This document shows positions 9,873-18,579 of a stretch of DNA of 64,000 nucleotides, one piece after another. The stretch is taken from contig NZ_CP108488.1 in the NCBI RefSeq assembly GCF_035987325.1, positions 8,060,001 through 8,124,000 on the forward strand. Direction: 5' to 3'. The stretch comes from Streptomyces sp. NBC_01244 (lineage in GTDB: Bacteria > Actinomycetota > Actinomycetes > Streptomycetales > Streptomycetaceae). Each line of letters starts with the position of its first letter. Positions within the stretch are counted from its first letter, which is position 1. The notes under the pieces are model-generated. The model had not been told where the DNA came from. It saw only the letters and a program-made list of their open reading frames with translations, and ran no database searches. The translations under genes were made by a program, and so were the position numbers.

Positions 9873-11786
9873 ATGCCCACGGAACTGCGACTGCCCGCAC
9901 CCCCCGACGAGCTCACCCTGCCCGCCCTGCTGGCGCGCAACGCCGCCGAGTACGGCGCACTGCCCGCCCTCTCGTGGCGCGAAGGCCCCGACGGCACGGC
10001 CTGGACCACCCTCAGCTGGTCGGACGTCCGCCGCAAGGTGGCCGTCCTCGCCGCCGGCTACGCCTCCCTGGGCGTCGAACGCGGCGAGCACGTCCTGCTG
10101 ATGATGGGCAACCGGCCCGAGCACTGGCTCAGCGACCTCGCCCTGGTCCACCTCGGCGCCGTCCCCGTCACCGTGTACGGGACCTCCGCGCCCGAGCAGA
10201 TCGCCCACATAGCCCGCCACAGCCGGGCCCGGCTCGCCGTGGTCGAGGGGGCCCGGGAGCTGGCCCGGTGGGAGCCGCTGCTGGCCGACCCCGCGACCCC
10301 GCTGGAACGGCTCGTCGTCGCCGAGGCCTCCGAAGCGGGCCCGCACTCGACGTACGCGTCGGTGTACGCCGGCGGAGTCCACCTGCACCGCTCCGAGGTC
10401 TTCGAGAAGGCCTGGCGGGAGTCCCGCTCCGAGGACCCGCTGACCGTCGTCTACACCTCGGGCACCACCGGCGATCCCAAGGGGGTGCGCCTGACCCACC
10501 GCAACATCGTGCTCCAGTCCGTCCGCCTCGACCGGCACGTCGAACTGCCCGAGCACGCCGAGCACCTCTGCTACCTGCCCTTCGCGCACATCGCCGAGCG
10601 GATCCTCGGCATCTACCTCCCGCTCCTGCGGGCCGCCCACGTCCGGCTGTGCGCGGACCCCGCGGCCGTGTCGGTCGCGGTGCGCGAGCTGCACCCGGTG
10701 CAGTTCTTCGGGGTGCCCCGGGTGTGGGAGAAGCTGGCCGCCTCCGTACGGGCGGTGCTCGGGCGGCTGCCCGAGGAGCAGCGCCGGGCCATCGAAGCCG
10801 CCAACGACCTGGCGCGGGAGCGGGCGGGGCACCGGGAACGCGGTGAGGAGGTCCCGGCCGGGCTCGAAGCCTCGTACGCCCGGGCCAAGGAGCGGGTGCT
10901 GGACCCGCTGCTGACACTGGCCGGGCTGGACCGCCTCGTCTGGACGGCCAGTGCCACGGCGCCGATGCCGATCGACGTGGTCCGCTTCTGGGCGGGCTGG
11001 GGGATCACGATCATGGACGCGTGGGGGCTGACCGAGACCTCCGGCGTGTGCACGGTCAACAGCCCCGACGCCTTCCGGCTGGGCTCGGTGGGCCGCCCGA
11101 TCGCGGGGCTGGAGCTGCGGATCGCCGAGGACGGGGAGATCTTCACGCGCGGGGAGACGGTCTTCGGCGGGTACCTCCTCCCGGACGGATCGGTGGAGAG
11201 CGCCTCCGACGAGGCGGGCTGGTTCCCGACGGGGGACGTCGGGCGGCTCGACGAGGCGGGGTTCCTCTGGCTGACCGACCGCAAGAAGGAACTGATCATC
11301 ACCTCGAACGGGAAGAACGTCTCGCCCGCCCTGGTGGAGAACACCGTCAAGGAACACCCGCTGATCGGGCAGGCGCTGGTGCACGGAGACGGCCACTCCT
11401 ACCTCGTCGCCCTCCTCGTCCTGGACCCCGAACTCGCCCCGGCCTGGGCGCAGGCCCGCGGCATCGAGGCCGCGACGCCCGCGGAACTCGCCGCGCACCC
11501 GGCCGTACGGGAGGAGATCGCCCGGGCGGTCGAAGCCGCGAACGCCCGGCTCAACCGCACCGAGCAGATCAAGCGCTACCGGCTGCTGACCGAGGAGTGG
11601 GGTCCGGAGTCGGGGGAGCTGACCCCGTCCCTGAAACTGCGCCGCCGGGTGATCCGGGAGAAGTACGCGGAGCTGATCGACGGGCTGTACGCGGAGCCGC
11701 GTTCCGGGCCGCACTCCGGGCCGCGTTCCGGACCACGGCCCGGGCCGCGTTCCGCGCCGCCTTCCGAGCAGCCCGAAGCTTCGTAG
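9873..11786 (+). CDS. AMP-dependent synthetase/long-chain acyl-CoA ligase
   Basis: A 637-residue ANL-superfamily ligase. It activates a carboxylate with ATP and loads it on CoA. The P-loop motif TVVYTSGTTGDPKGV is near residue 190 and the A8-type motif WFPTGDVG..DEAGFLWLTDRKKELI near residue 455; the IKRYRLL catalytic-lysine region is present. The size and an internal helical insert match FadD15-like long-chain ligases. ATG 9873 has GAGGAG upstream. The last ~30 residues are a low-complexity SGPR/SGPH tail unlikely to be catalytic. The divergent MerR gene probably regulates it. Confidence 0.9.
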   Translation: MPTELRLPAPPDELTLPALLARNAAEYGALPALSWREGPDGTAWTTLSWSDVRRKVAVLAAGYASLGVERGEHVLLMMGNRPEHWLSDLALVHLGAVPVTVYGTSAPEQIAHIARHSRARLAVVEGARELARWEPLLADPATPLERLVVAEASEAGPHSTYASVYAGGVHLHRSEVFEKAWRESRSEDPLTVVYTSGTTGDPKGVRLTHRNIVLQSVRLDRHVELPEHAEHLCYLPFAHIAERILGIYLPLLRAAHVRLCADPAAVSVAVRELHPVQFFGVPRVWEKLAASVRAVLGRLPEEQRRAIEAANDLARERAGHRERGEEVPAGLEASYARAKERVLDPLLTLAGLDRLVWTASATAPMPIDVVRFWAGWGITIMDAWGLTETSGVCTVNSPDAFRLGSVGRPIAGLELRIAEDGEIFTRGETVFGGYLLPDGSVESASDEAGWFPTGDVGRLDEAGFLWLTDRKKELIITSNGKNVSPALVENTVKEHPLIGQALVHGDGHSYLVALLVLDPELAPAWAQARGIEAATPAELAAHPAVREEIARAVEAANARLNRTEQIKRYRLLTEEWGPESGELTPSLKLRRRVIREKYAELIDGLYAEPRSGPHSGPRSGPRPGPRSAPPSEQPEAS

Positions 11787-11810
11787 GAAAGTCCGTCACA
11801 CGAACGGCCC

Positions 11811-11842
11811 TGCCCGGTGAGCGGATGATCACTCACCGGGCA
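11811..11842 (+). terminator. hairpin terminator after acyl-CoA ligase
   Basis: Perfect 10-bp inverted repeat TGCCCGGTGA / TCACCGGGCA with a 12-base loop, 24 bases after the ligase stop codon. It has no T tract. Confidence 0.65.
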
Positions 11843-11879
11843 AGGGTGAGGGAATGTGCATATGCCCTGAATTCGCCAC

Positions 11880-11898
11880 GCCGCCCGGCAAGGGCGGC
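11880..11898 (+). promoter_or_regulatory. hairpin overlapping the aspT1 ribosome binding site
   Basis: GCCGCCC-GGCAA-GGGCGGC forms a 7-bp GC stem. Its right arm is the only purine-rich stretch upstream of ATG 11908, so folding would hide the ribosome binding site. A regulatory role is inference. Confidence 0.35.
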
Positions 11899-11907
11899 TG
11901 ATCGCCC

Positions 11908-13590
11908 ATGGGTGTGCTGCAAGACCACCCCGAACTCGCCCTGTTCCTCTGCCTCGCGGCCGGCTACCTCCTCGGCAAGGTGCGCGTCGGCCCGATCACC
12001 CTCGGCGGCATCTGCGGCACGCTGATCGTGTCACTGCTGCTCGGCGCCTGGGCCAAGATCGAGATCGACGCCGATGTGAAGACGATCTTCTTCGCGCTCT
12101 TCATCTTCGCCCTCGGCTACATGGCCGGACCGCAGTTCTTCGCCAACCTCAACCGCAAGAGCCTGCGCTTCTTCGCGCTCTGCTTCATCGAGCTCGTCAG
12201 CGTGCTCGGCCTGGCCTACCTGTTGGCCAAGGCCTTCGACCTCGACGTCGGCACCGCCTCCGGCATCCTCGCCGGAGCCGCCACCGAATCGGCCGTGGTC
12301 GGCACCGCCACCGAGGCGATCGGCAAACTGCCCGACCTGACCGCGGAGCAGATCTCCACGTACCAGGGCCACGTGGCCACCGCGTACACGGTCTGCTACC
12401 TCTTCGGCCTGGTCACCATCGTCATCTACACCAGCCAGATCATGCCGATGCTCCTCCGGGTCAACCTGGCGGACGCCTCGCGAGAGCTGTGGGAGAAGAT
12501 GCGCGGTGGCGGCTCCGGCGGCCTGGAGAGCGACGAGCGCGAATCCATGCCCGGCCTGGTCGGGCGTACGCACCTGGTCACCCTCGCCGACGGCCGCACC
12601 GTCGGGAACCTGGAAGCGGCCTTCGGCGGCGGGGTCACCGTGGAGGCCGTCCGGCGCGGCTCCAAGGACCTCACGCCCGCCCCGGACCTCGAACTCGTCC
12701 TCTCCGACCTCGTCCTCGTCGTCGGCCGGCGCTCCGAGGCCATCGCGGCGGGCCGGGCCATCGGCCCGGAGACCCCTGGCATCCCGGGGGTGGACACCCC
12801 GCTGGCCACCCGGCAGGTCGCCATGACCGACAAGTCGGTCGCCGGCAAATCGCTGGACGAGATCCGCGCCACCCACGCGGAGTTCGGGCGCAGCGGCGTG
12901 TACGTGACCGACGTGCTGCGCGGCGAGCAGCACCTGCCCGCCAACCCGGACACCGTCGTCGAGCGCGGTGACGTCGTCACCCTCGTGGGCGCCCGCTCGG
13001 GCCTGAACCGGATCGTCGAGAAGATCGGCACGGTGGCCAAGAACGACTCCACCGACTTCATCTACCTCGGTCTCGGCATCGCGCTCGGCTCGCTCATCGG
13101 CCAGCTCGTGGTCCGCCTCGGCGGGGTCCCGCTCTCGCTCGGCACCGGCGGCGGCTGCCTGATCTCGGGTCTGCTCTTCGGCTGGTTCCGCTCCCGCCGG
13201 CAGACCTTCGGCGCCTTCCCGCCGCAAGCCGCCACCACCATCAAGGACATGGGGCTCGCGGTCTTCATCGCCTGCACCGGGCTGACCTCGGGCCCGCAGG
13301 CCTGGCCGCTGCTCAAGGAGTACGGGGCCCTGCTGCCCTTCGCCGGGATCGCCATGGTCCTCGTACCGGCCACGATCTCGCTGGTCGTCGGACGCAAGCT
13401 CCTGAAGATCGAGAAGCCGTTGCTGATCGGCGCCATCGCCGGCCAGCAGTGCTCCACACCGGCCATCACCTCGGTCACGCAAGTGGCCCAGAGCTCGGTG
13501 CCGATGCTCGGCTACACGATCACCTACGCGCTGTCCAACTTCCTGCTCCCACTCACAGGGCCGATCCTCGTCGGCATCCTCGGCGCCTGA
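11908..13590 (+). CDS. aspT: aspartate:alanine exchanger family transporter (first copy)
   Basis: A 560-residue membrane protein of the AspT/YidE/YbjL family. Two membrane halves (about residues 8-190 and 385-560, each with several hydrophobic helices) flank a cytoplasmic pair of RCK-C/TrkA-C-like domains (about 205-370). Each half carries the duplicated AspT motif (GYMAGPQFF..; GLTSGPQAWP). AspT imports aspartate(1-) and exports alanine electrogenically. The gene is followed by a second AspT-type gene and by aspD, which makes alanine from aspartate, so the exchange function is well supported by context. Confidence 0.88.
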   Translation: MGVLQDHPELALFLCLAAGYLLGKVRVGPITLGGICGTLIVSLLLGAWAKIEIDADVKTIFFALFIFALGYMAGPQFFANLNRKSLRFFALCFIELVSVLGLAYLLAKAFDLDVGTASGILAGAATESAVVGTATEAIGKLPDLTAEQISTYQGHVATAYTVCYLFGLVTIVIYTSQIMPMLLRVNLADASRELWEKMRGGGSGGLESDERESMPGLVGRTHLVTLADGRTVGNLEAAFGGGVTVEAVRRGSKDLTPAPDLELVLSDLVLVVGRRSEAIAAGRAIGPETPGIPGVDTPLATRQVAMTDKSVAGKSLDEIRATHAEFGRSGVYVTDVLRGEQHLPANPDTVVERGDVVTLVGARSGLNRIVEKIGTVAKNDSTDFIYLGLGIALGSLIGQLVVRLGGVPLSLGTGGGCLISGLLFGWFRSRRQTFGAFPPQAATTIKDMGLAVFIACTGLTSGPQAWPLLKEYGALLPFAGIAMVLVPATISLVVGRKLLKIEKPLLIGAIAGQQCSTPAITSVTQVAQSSVPMLGYTITYALSNFLLPLTGPILVGILGA

Positions 13591-13633
13591 CGACCCCTCC
13601 CCACGCACCCAACCCCACCCGGACGGCGCCCAC

Positions 13634-15337
13634 ATGATCGATTTCCTGAACAGGAACGTCTTCCAGCCACACCCCGAGCTCCTGGTCTTCGTCACCGTGG
13701 CGCTCGGCTTCCTGGTCGGCAAGCTGCGCTGGAAGGCCATCGGGCTGGGCGCCGTCACCGGCTGTCTCATCGTCGGACTCGTCTTCGGCGCCCAGTTCAA
13801 GATCACCATCGACGGGACCGTGAAGAACCTCTTCTTCACGATGTTCCTCTTCGCCCTCGGCTACAAGGTCGGGCCGCAGTTCTTCCGCGGCCTGAAGAAG
13901 GACGGCCTCCCGCAGGTCCTCAACGCGGTCATCGTCTGCGTCACGGGCCTGCTGGTGTCCTGGGGGTTCGCCGTCATGCTCGGCTACGGGCCGGGGCTCA
14001 GCGCCGGTCTGCTGGGCGGCGCGCTCACCCAGTCCGCCGTCATCGGCGTGGCCCAGGACGCGATCGGGAACCTGCCGGGCCTCTCGGCCGACCAGATCAA
14101 GGAGCAGGAGGACTTCGTCGCCGTCGGCTACGCGGTCACCTACCCGCTCGGCACCATCCTCTGCGCGATGCTCCTGGCCAACGTGCTGCCCCGGCTCTAC
14201 CGGCGCAACCTCGCGGCCGAGAGCGCCCAGATCGCCAAGGAGATGGACGCTCCCAGCGACAACCCCGATCTGCACGAGGGCTACTACGAGATCGTCCTGC
14301 GGGCCTACACCATCCAGCGGCCCGATCTCGTCGGCCGAACCATCGACGACTTCGAGAACCAGCAGAAGGCGCTGGGCCACCGCATCTACCTCACCCGGGT
14401 CCGCCGGGACGGGAAGATCATCGACCACACCCAGCAGACCGCACTGCTCGCGGGTGATGTCGTCGCAGTCAGCGCCCTGCGCGGATCCCTGGTCGACTTC
14501 GACGCCCGCACCCACATCGGCCCCGAGACCGACGACGTCGAACTGCTCGGCTACCAGACCGAGACGCTGCACGTGGTCGCCTCGGAGAAGGCGCAGCTGG
14601 GCAAGACCATCGCCGAGCTGCGCGCCGAGCCCTTCATGGTCGGGGTCTACATCGACAAGCTCTTCCGCTCCGGTACGGAGTTCCCCTACCGGCTCGCCAC
14701 CCAGCTGGAACGCGGCGACACCCTGATCCTGTCCGGCCCGAAGCGGCTGGTCGACCCGGCCGGCAAGGCCATCGGCAAGCCGGTGCCCACCAGCTTCGCC
14801 ACCGACATGATCTGGGTGGGCCTCGGCATCTTCCTCGGCGGCTGCCTGGGCATCCCGGCGCTCACCGTGGGCGGGGTCCCGATCTCGCTGTCCACCTCGG
14901 GCGGCGCGCTGATCATGGGCCTGGTCTTCGGCTGGATCCGCGGCAAGTACCCGACGTACGGCAATGTCCCGCCCGGCGCCCAGTGGTTCATGGACACCCT
15001 CGGGCTCTGCCTGTTCGTCGCGGTCGTCGGCATCAACGCCGGGCCCAGCTTCACCAGCGGGCTGGCCACCGCCGGCTGGGGGCTGCTGCTCTTCGGCGCC
15101 ATCGCCACGCTGATCCCGCTGCTGGTCGGCTTCTTCGTCGGCCACCACGTCCAGAAGATCCGCTTCCCGATCCTGATGGGCGTCCTCGCGGGCGGCCAGA
15201 CCACCACGGCGGCGATCGGCGCGGTCAACGAACAGTCCAAATCGCAGGTGCCGACGCTCGGTTACACGATCCCCTACGCGATCAGCAACGTGCTGCTGAC
15301 CATCTGGGGCGCCGTCATCGTCATCCTCAACCACTGA
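13634..15337 (+). CDS. aspT: aspartate:alanine exchanger family transporter (second copy)
   Basis: A 567-residue paralogue of the preceding transporter with the same layout: membrane half, two RCK-C-like domains (about 215-375) and a second membrane half (about 390-567). The two N termini align (HPELLVFVTVALGFLVGKLR here against the first copy) but overall identity looks modest, suggesting an old duplication with divided roles rather than a recent copy. ATG 13634 lies 43 bases after the first gene. The pair may form a hetero-oligomer or differ in substrate. It precedes aspD by 37 bases. Confidence 0.88.
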   Translation: MIDFLNRNVFQPHPELLVFVTVALGFLVGKLRWKAIGLGAVTGCLIVGLVFGAQFKITIDGTVKNLFFTMFLFALGYKVGPQFFRGLKKDGLPQVLNAVIVCVTGLLVSWGFAVMLGYGPGLSAGLLGGALTQSAVIGVAQDAIGNLPGLSADQIKEQEDFVAVGYAVTYPLGTILCAMLLANVLPRLYRRNLAAESAQIAKEMDAPSDNPDLHEGYYEIVLRAYTIQRPDLVGRTIDDFENQQKALGHRIYLTRVRRDGKIIDHTQQTALLAGDVVAVSALRGSLVDFDARTHIGPETDDVELLGYQTETLHVVASEKAQLGKTIAELRAEPFMVGVYIDKLFRSGTEFPYRLATQLERGDTLILSGPKRLVDPAGKAIGKPVPTSFATDMIWVGLGIFLGGCLGIPALTVGGVPISLSTSGGALIMGLVFGWIRGKYPTYGNVPPGAQWFMDTLGLCLFVAVVGINAGPSFTSGLATAGWGLLLFGAIATLIPLLVGFFVGHHVQKIRFPILMGVLAGGQTTTAAIGAVNEQSKSQVPTLGYTIPYAISNVLLTIWGAVIVILNH

Positions 15338-15374
15338 ACGACCGCCAGAGCCCCTCGAGCCAAAGGAAGCCACC

Positions 15375-17033
15375 GTGCCGAAGACCACCTTCAGCCGCGA
15401 GGAGATCCAGTCCTTCGCGCAGCTCAGCCCGTTCGAGCTGAAGGACAAGTTCATCCAGCTCGCCACGGCCGCCCAGGCCGACAAGCCGGGCCAGAAGGAC
15501 ACCACCGCCCGCGCGATGCTCAACGCGGGCCGCGGCAACCCGAACTGGATCGCCACCGGGCCGCGCGAGGCCTTCTACGCACTGGGCTACTTCGCACTGG
15601 ACGAGTCCCGCCGGGTGTGGACCGCCGACAACCTGGGCGGGATGCCGGAGAAGAAGGGCATCGGGGAGCGTTTCGAGTCCTGGGCCCGGCGCCACCCCGA
15701 CCTGCCGGGCGTGGAGATGCTGTCCGCCTGCGTCCAGTACGCCCTGACGCGCTGGCCGTTCGACAAGGACGCCTTCGTGCACGAGCTGACCGACTCCATC
15801 ACGGGCGACAACTACCCGGTCCCGGACCGGATGCTGACCCACGCGGAGCACATCGTGCGCGGCTACGTCGCCGACGAGATGTTCGGCAAGAAGCCGCCGG
15901 AGGGCAACAACCTGTCGCTGTTCGCGACCGAGGGCGGCACCGCCGCCATGTGCTACATCTTCGACTCCCTGATGAAGAACGGGATCCTGAAGAAGGGCGA
16001 CAAGATCGCCCTGATGGCCCCGGTGTTCACCCCGTACATCGAGATCCCCGAGCTCGACACCTTCGAGTTCGAGGTGGTCAACGTCTCCGCGAGCCTGTTC
16101 GCCGAGACCGGCGTGCGCCAGTGGCGCTACCCGGAGGAGGAGGTCGCCAAGCTGGCCGACCCCTCCGTGAAGCTCGTCTGCCTGGTCAACCCGTCCAACC
16201 CGCCCTCGCTCGCGCTGAGCGACCGGGTGGCGAACCAGATCAAGGACATCGTCGCCACCACCAACCCGAACCTGCTGATCGTCACGGACGACGTGTACGG
16301 CACCTTCGTCCCCGGCTTCCGCTCGATCGCCGCCGACCTGCCCCGCAACACCCTGCTCGTGTACTCGTACTCCAAGCACTACGGCTGCACCGGCTGGCGA
16401 CTCGGCGTCATCGGGCTGCACGACGACAACGTCATCGACGACATGGTCGCGGGCTTCCCCCAGGACCAGAAGGACCGCCTGGCCAAGCGGTACGGCACCC
16501 TCAGCCTGGAGCCGGAGAAGATCCGCTTCATCGACCGGCTCGTCGCGGACTCCCGTTCGGTGGCCCTCAACCACACGGCCGGCCTCTCGCTGCCGCAGCA
16601 GACGATGATGGTGCTCTTCTCGCTCTTCGACATGCTGGACGAGGGCCAGGCGTACAAGGAGCGCATCCGGCAGATCGTCCACCGCAGGCTCGACCTGCTG
16701 CTGGAGGGCGCCCAGATGAAGATCTCCGAGGACGACAAGCGGGCCGGGTACTACATCGAGCTCGATCTGCTGGCCGAGGCGGAACGGGTCCACGGCAAGG
16801 ACTTCGCGGACTTCCTGGAGAAGAACTACGAACCGGTCGACCCGCTGTTCCGGCTCGCCGAGCAGACCTCGGTGGTCCTCCTCAACGGCGGCGGCTTCGA
16901 CGGCCCCCAGTGGTCGGTGCGCGTCTCGCTGGCCAACCTCGACGACCTGGACTACCTGAAGATCGGCCACCACCTGCGGGCGATCTTCAACGACTACGCG
17001 AGCGAGTGGGAGCGGGCGAAGGCGAACGGCTGA
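15375..17033 (+). CDS. aspD: bifunctional aspartate transaminase/aspartate 4-decarboxylase
   Basis: A 552-residue PLP fold-type I enzyme of the AspD family, longer than ordinary aspartate aminotransferases as expected. It decarboxylates L-aspartate to L-alanine and CO2. The PLP lysine is in YSYSKHYGCTGWRLG; the NPSNPPS and VTDDVYGTF motifs are upstream of it. GTG 15375 has AAAGGAAG nine bases before. Decarboxylation consumes a cytoplasmic proton, so together with the two AspT transporters this forms a decarboxylation-driven proton-motive cycle, as described for Tetragenococcus and Comamonas AspD/AspT. The gene ends at a strong terminator. Confidence 0.93.
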   Translation: MPKTTFSREEIQSFAQLSPFELKDKFIQLATAAQADKPGQKDTTARAMLNAGRGNPNWIATGPREAFYALGYFALDESRRVWTADNLGGMPEKKGIGERFESWARRHPDLPGVEMLSACVQYALTRWPFDKDAFVHELTDSITGDNYPVPDRMLTHAEHIVRGYVADEMFGKKPPEGNNLSLFATEGGTAAMCYIFDSLMKNGILKKGDKIALMAPVFTPYIEIPELDTFEFEVVNVSASLFAETGVRQWRYPEEEVAKLADPSVKLVCLVNPSNPPSLALSDRVANQIKDIVATTNPNLLIVTDDVYGTFVPGFRSIAADLPRNTLLVYSYSKHYGCTGWRLGVIGLHDDNVIDDMVAGFPQDQKDRLAKRYGTLSLEPEKIRFIDRLVADSRSVALNHTAGLSLPQQTMMVLFSLFDMLDEGQAYKERIRQIVHRRLDLLLEGAQMKISEDDKRAGYYIELDLLAEAERVHGKDFADFLEKNYEPVDPLFRLAEQTSVVLLNGGGFDGPQWSVRVSLANLDDLDYLKIGHHLRAIFNDYASEWERAKANG

Positions 17034-17062
17034 CGGCCGCGGCCCGCGGCCCGTCGAACGAC

Positions 17063-17103
17063 GAAGGGGGGTGCCCGCCGGATCGCGGCGGGCACCCCCC
17101 TTC
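17063..17103. terminator. strong bidirectional terminator
   Basis: A perfect 18-bp stem (17063-17080 against 17086-17103) with a GATCG loop lies between the convergent aspD and sphingomyelinase genes. It is among the longest perfect stems in the window. Confidence 0.92.
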
Positions 17104-17115
17104 CGCAGGAGTGGA

Positions 17116-18105
17116 TCAGCGGCCGATCAACGGGTAGTGGTCGGAGAGGTTGTCGTAGGTGTAGGAGGTACCCCAGCTGGAGACCGTCCAGGGCGCCGAC
17201 TGCTCCAGGACCACGTTGTTCTCCCAGTTCGCCGGGCGGGCGTTGCCCTTGCGGTAGAGCACGTAGTCCAGGTCCTCGCGCGGGTCGGTCGGGTAGCGGT
17301 AGCTCGCTATCGAGTTCAGCGCGGTGTCGAAGGAGTACGTGTGCCCGGTGCGGGTGTCGGAGGCCGCCAGGTCGGCGTTGGCCAGCATGGTGGCGAGCTC
17401 CGGGGTGCGCGAGTCGACGTTCAAGTCGCCCGCCACGATGACCTGCTCGCTCGCCGGGATGTTCTTGCCGTCCAGGAACGCGTCGATGTTCCGGAACTGG
17501 CGGGCGCGCATCTCCGCCGCCTCGCCCGCGCCGCAGCCCGGGTCGGTGGACTGGGCGTGGGTGCCGACCACGTGGACCTTGGTGCCGTTCACGTTCAGCA
17601 CGACGTAGGCGAAGCCCTTGTTGGACCACCAGTCGGCGCCGCAGGCGTCCTTGTAGACCACCTGCTCCTTGCGCACGATCGGCCACTTGCTGACGATCGT
17701 GACGCCGCCGTCCTCCGGGGTGGTGGAGGAGTAGGCGCCGCCCGTGGCGTCCCAGCCGCTCTTGCTGCGGCCCACGACGGGGGTCTGGTACGGGTACTGC
17801 GCGGCCGAGTTGGCCTTCAGCGCGTCGGAGGCGCCGTTGTCGAAGGCCTCCTGGAGCACGACCACGTCGTGGCCCTGGTACCAGGAGGCCTTGGGGATCT
17901 CGGCCGCCCGGTGGTCCTGGCCCCAGTTGGGGTACAGGCTCTTGCTCATCAGGAACGCGTTGTACGACAGGACGCTGAGCCGCGGTGCGGCGGCGCTCTC
18001 GGCCGCGGTGGCGGCCGGAGCCGTGGTCGCCACGAGCGATCCGACGGCGATCGCGGCGACGGCCGCGGCGGCGGCACGGGCCCTGCGGGGCTGGATCTGG
18101 GGCAT
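17116..18105 (-). CDS. secreted sphingomyelin phosphodiesterase (neutral sphingomyelinase C family)
   Basis: A 329-residue exported enzyme of the endonuclease/exonuclease/phosphatase (DNase I-like) fold. Residues 1-40 are a signal peptide with twin basic residues, an Ala-rich core and an ATAAE cleavage region. Metal and catalytic residues are visible: VVLQEAF (metal-binding Glu), GTHAQS, AGDLNVD and the general-base His in LSDHYPL. It would hydrolyse sphingomyelin to ceramide and phosphocholine outside the cell. ATG 18105 follows GAGGGA with good spacing. Length matches Streptomyces sphingomyelinase C. Other phospholipid head groups are possible. Confidence 0.85.
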   Translation of the reverse strand: MPQIQPRRARAAAAAVAAIAVGSLVATTAPAATAAESAAAPRLSVLSYNAFLMSKSLYPNWGQDHRAAEIPKASWYQGHDVVVLQEAFDNGASDALKANSAAQYPYQTPVVGRSKSGWDATGGAYSSTTPEDGGVTIVSKWPIVRKEQVVYKDACGADWWSNKGFAYVVLNVNGTKVHVVGTHAQSTDPGCGAGEAAEMRARQFRNIDAFLDGKNIPASEQVIVAGDLNVDSRTPELATMLANADLAASDTRTGHTYSFDTALNSIASYRYPTDPREDLDYVLYRKGNARPANWENNVVLEQSAPWTVSSWGTSYTYDNLSDHYPLIGR

Positions 18106-18235
18106 GGAGGTTCCCTCGTTCCTGTGGGGGAAGATCGGCTCCGCCATCCAAGCAGCCAGGGTTACTTCGCGGTAACACCTGTGACACGGGTTTCTGGACG
18201 CAGTCGTACTTCTTAGGGGTTCCGGGCCCGCGCCC

Positions 18236-18484
18236 TCAGCCGGCCCGCCGGTCGTCGTCCTGCGCGGAGGTCCAGGTGAAGCCGCCGAGACCGCCTGCTC
18301 CGGCCCCGCCGGACGTGTCGCAGGCGCCGGAGGCGTTCTCCCGGTGCCGCCGGAACCGCAGGAGGAAGTACGGCACCGCGAACAGCGCGAAGAGCACCGC
18401 GAAGACCAGGGCCAGCGTCACGGCGGTGCCGGCGAGCATCCAGGGCGCCAGGGACTTCAGCACGGCCTCGGGGGACAGGTTCAT
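18236..18484 (-). CDS. small single-span membrane protein, unknown function
   Basis: An 82-residue ORF starting MNLSPEAVLKSLAPWM. One long hydrophobic segment spans about residues 15-42, followed by a basic stretch (LRFRRHRE) and a Gly-rich cytoplasmic tail. This topology predicts a single membrane anchor with a cytoplasmic C terminus. No family recognised. Start chosen by the hydrophobic domain and composition; the ribosome binding site is weak. Divergent from the MpaB-like gene. Confidence 0.55.
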   Translation of the reverse strand: MNLSPEAVLKSLAPWMLAGTAVTLALVFAVLFALFAVPYFLLRFRRHRENASGACDTSGGAGAGGLGGFTWTSAQDDDRRAG

Positions 18485-18579
18485 GGCCGCAGGATGCACC
18501 GTCCACAGGGTCCGGCGGAAGCCGTCGGACCCCCTGCATACTGGGAGAACGGCAGTTTCGACACCCTGGGAGCACACGG

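Noticed and set aside
5316..11714. A single 2132-codon open frame on the minus strand
   Set aside because: It is an artefact of high GC: the frame happens to stay open through the FAD subunit and MerR genes. The real gene begins at ATG 8042, with the Fe-S motif directly after it and an ATGA overlap with the FAD subunit.
18161..18176. GTTAC-ttcgcg-GTAAC repeat upstream of the sphingomyelinase as an operator
   Set aside because: Only five-base arms and no matching site elsewhere; not enough support.
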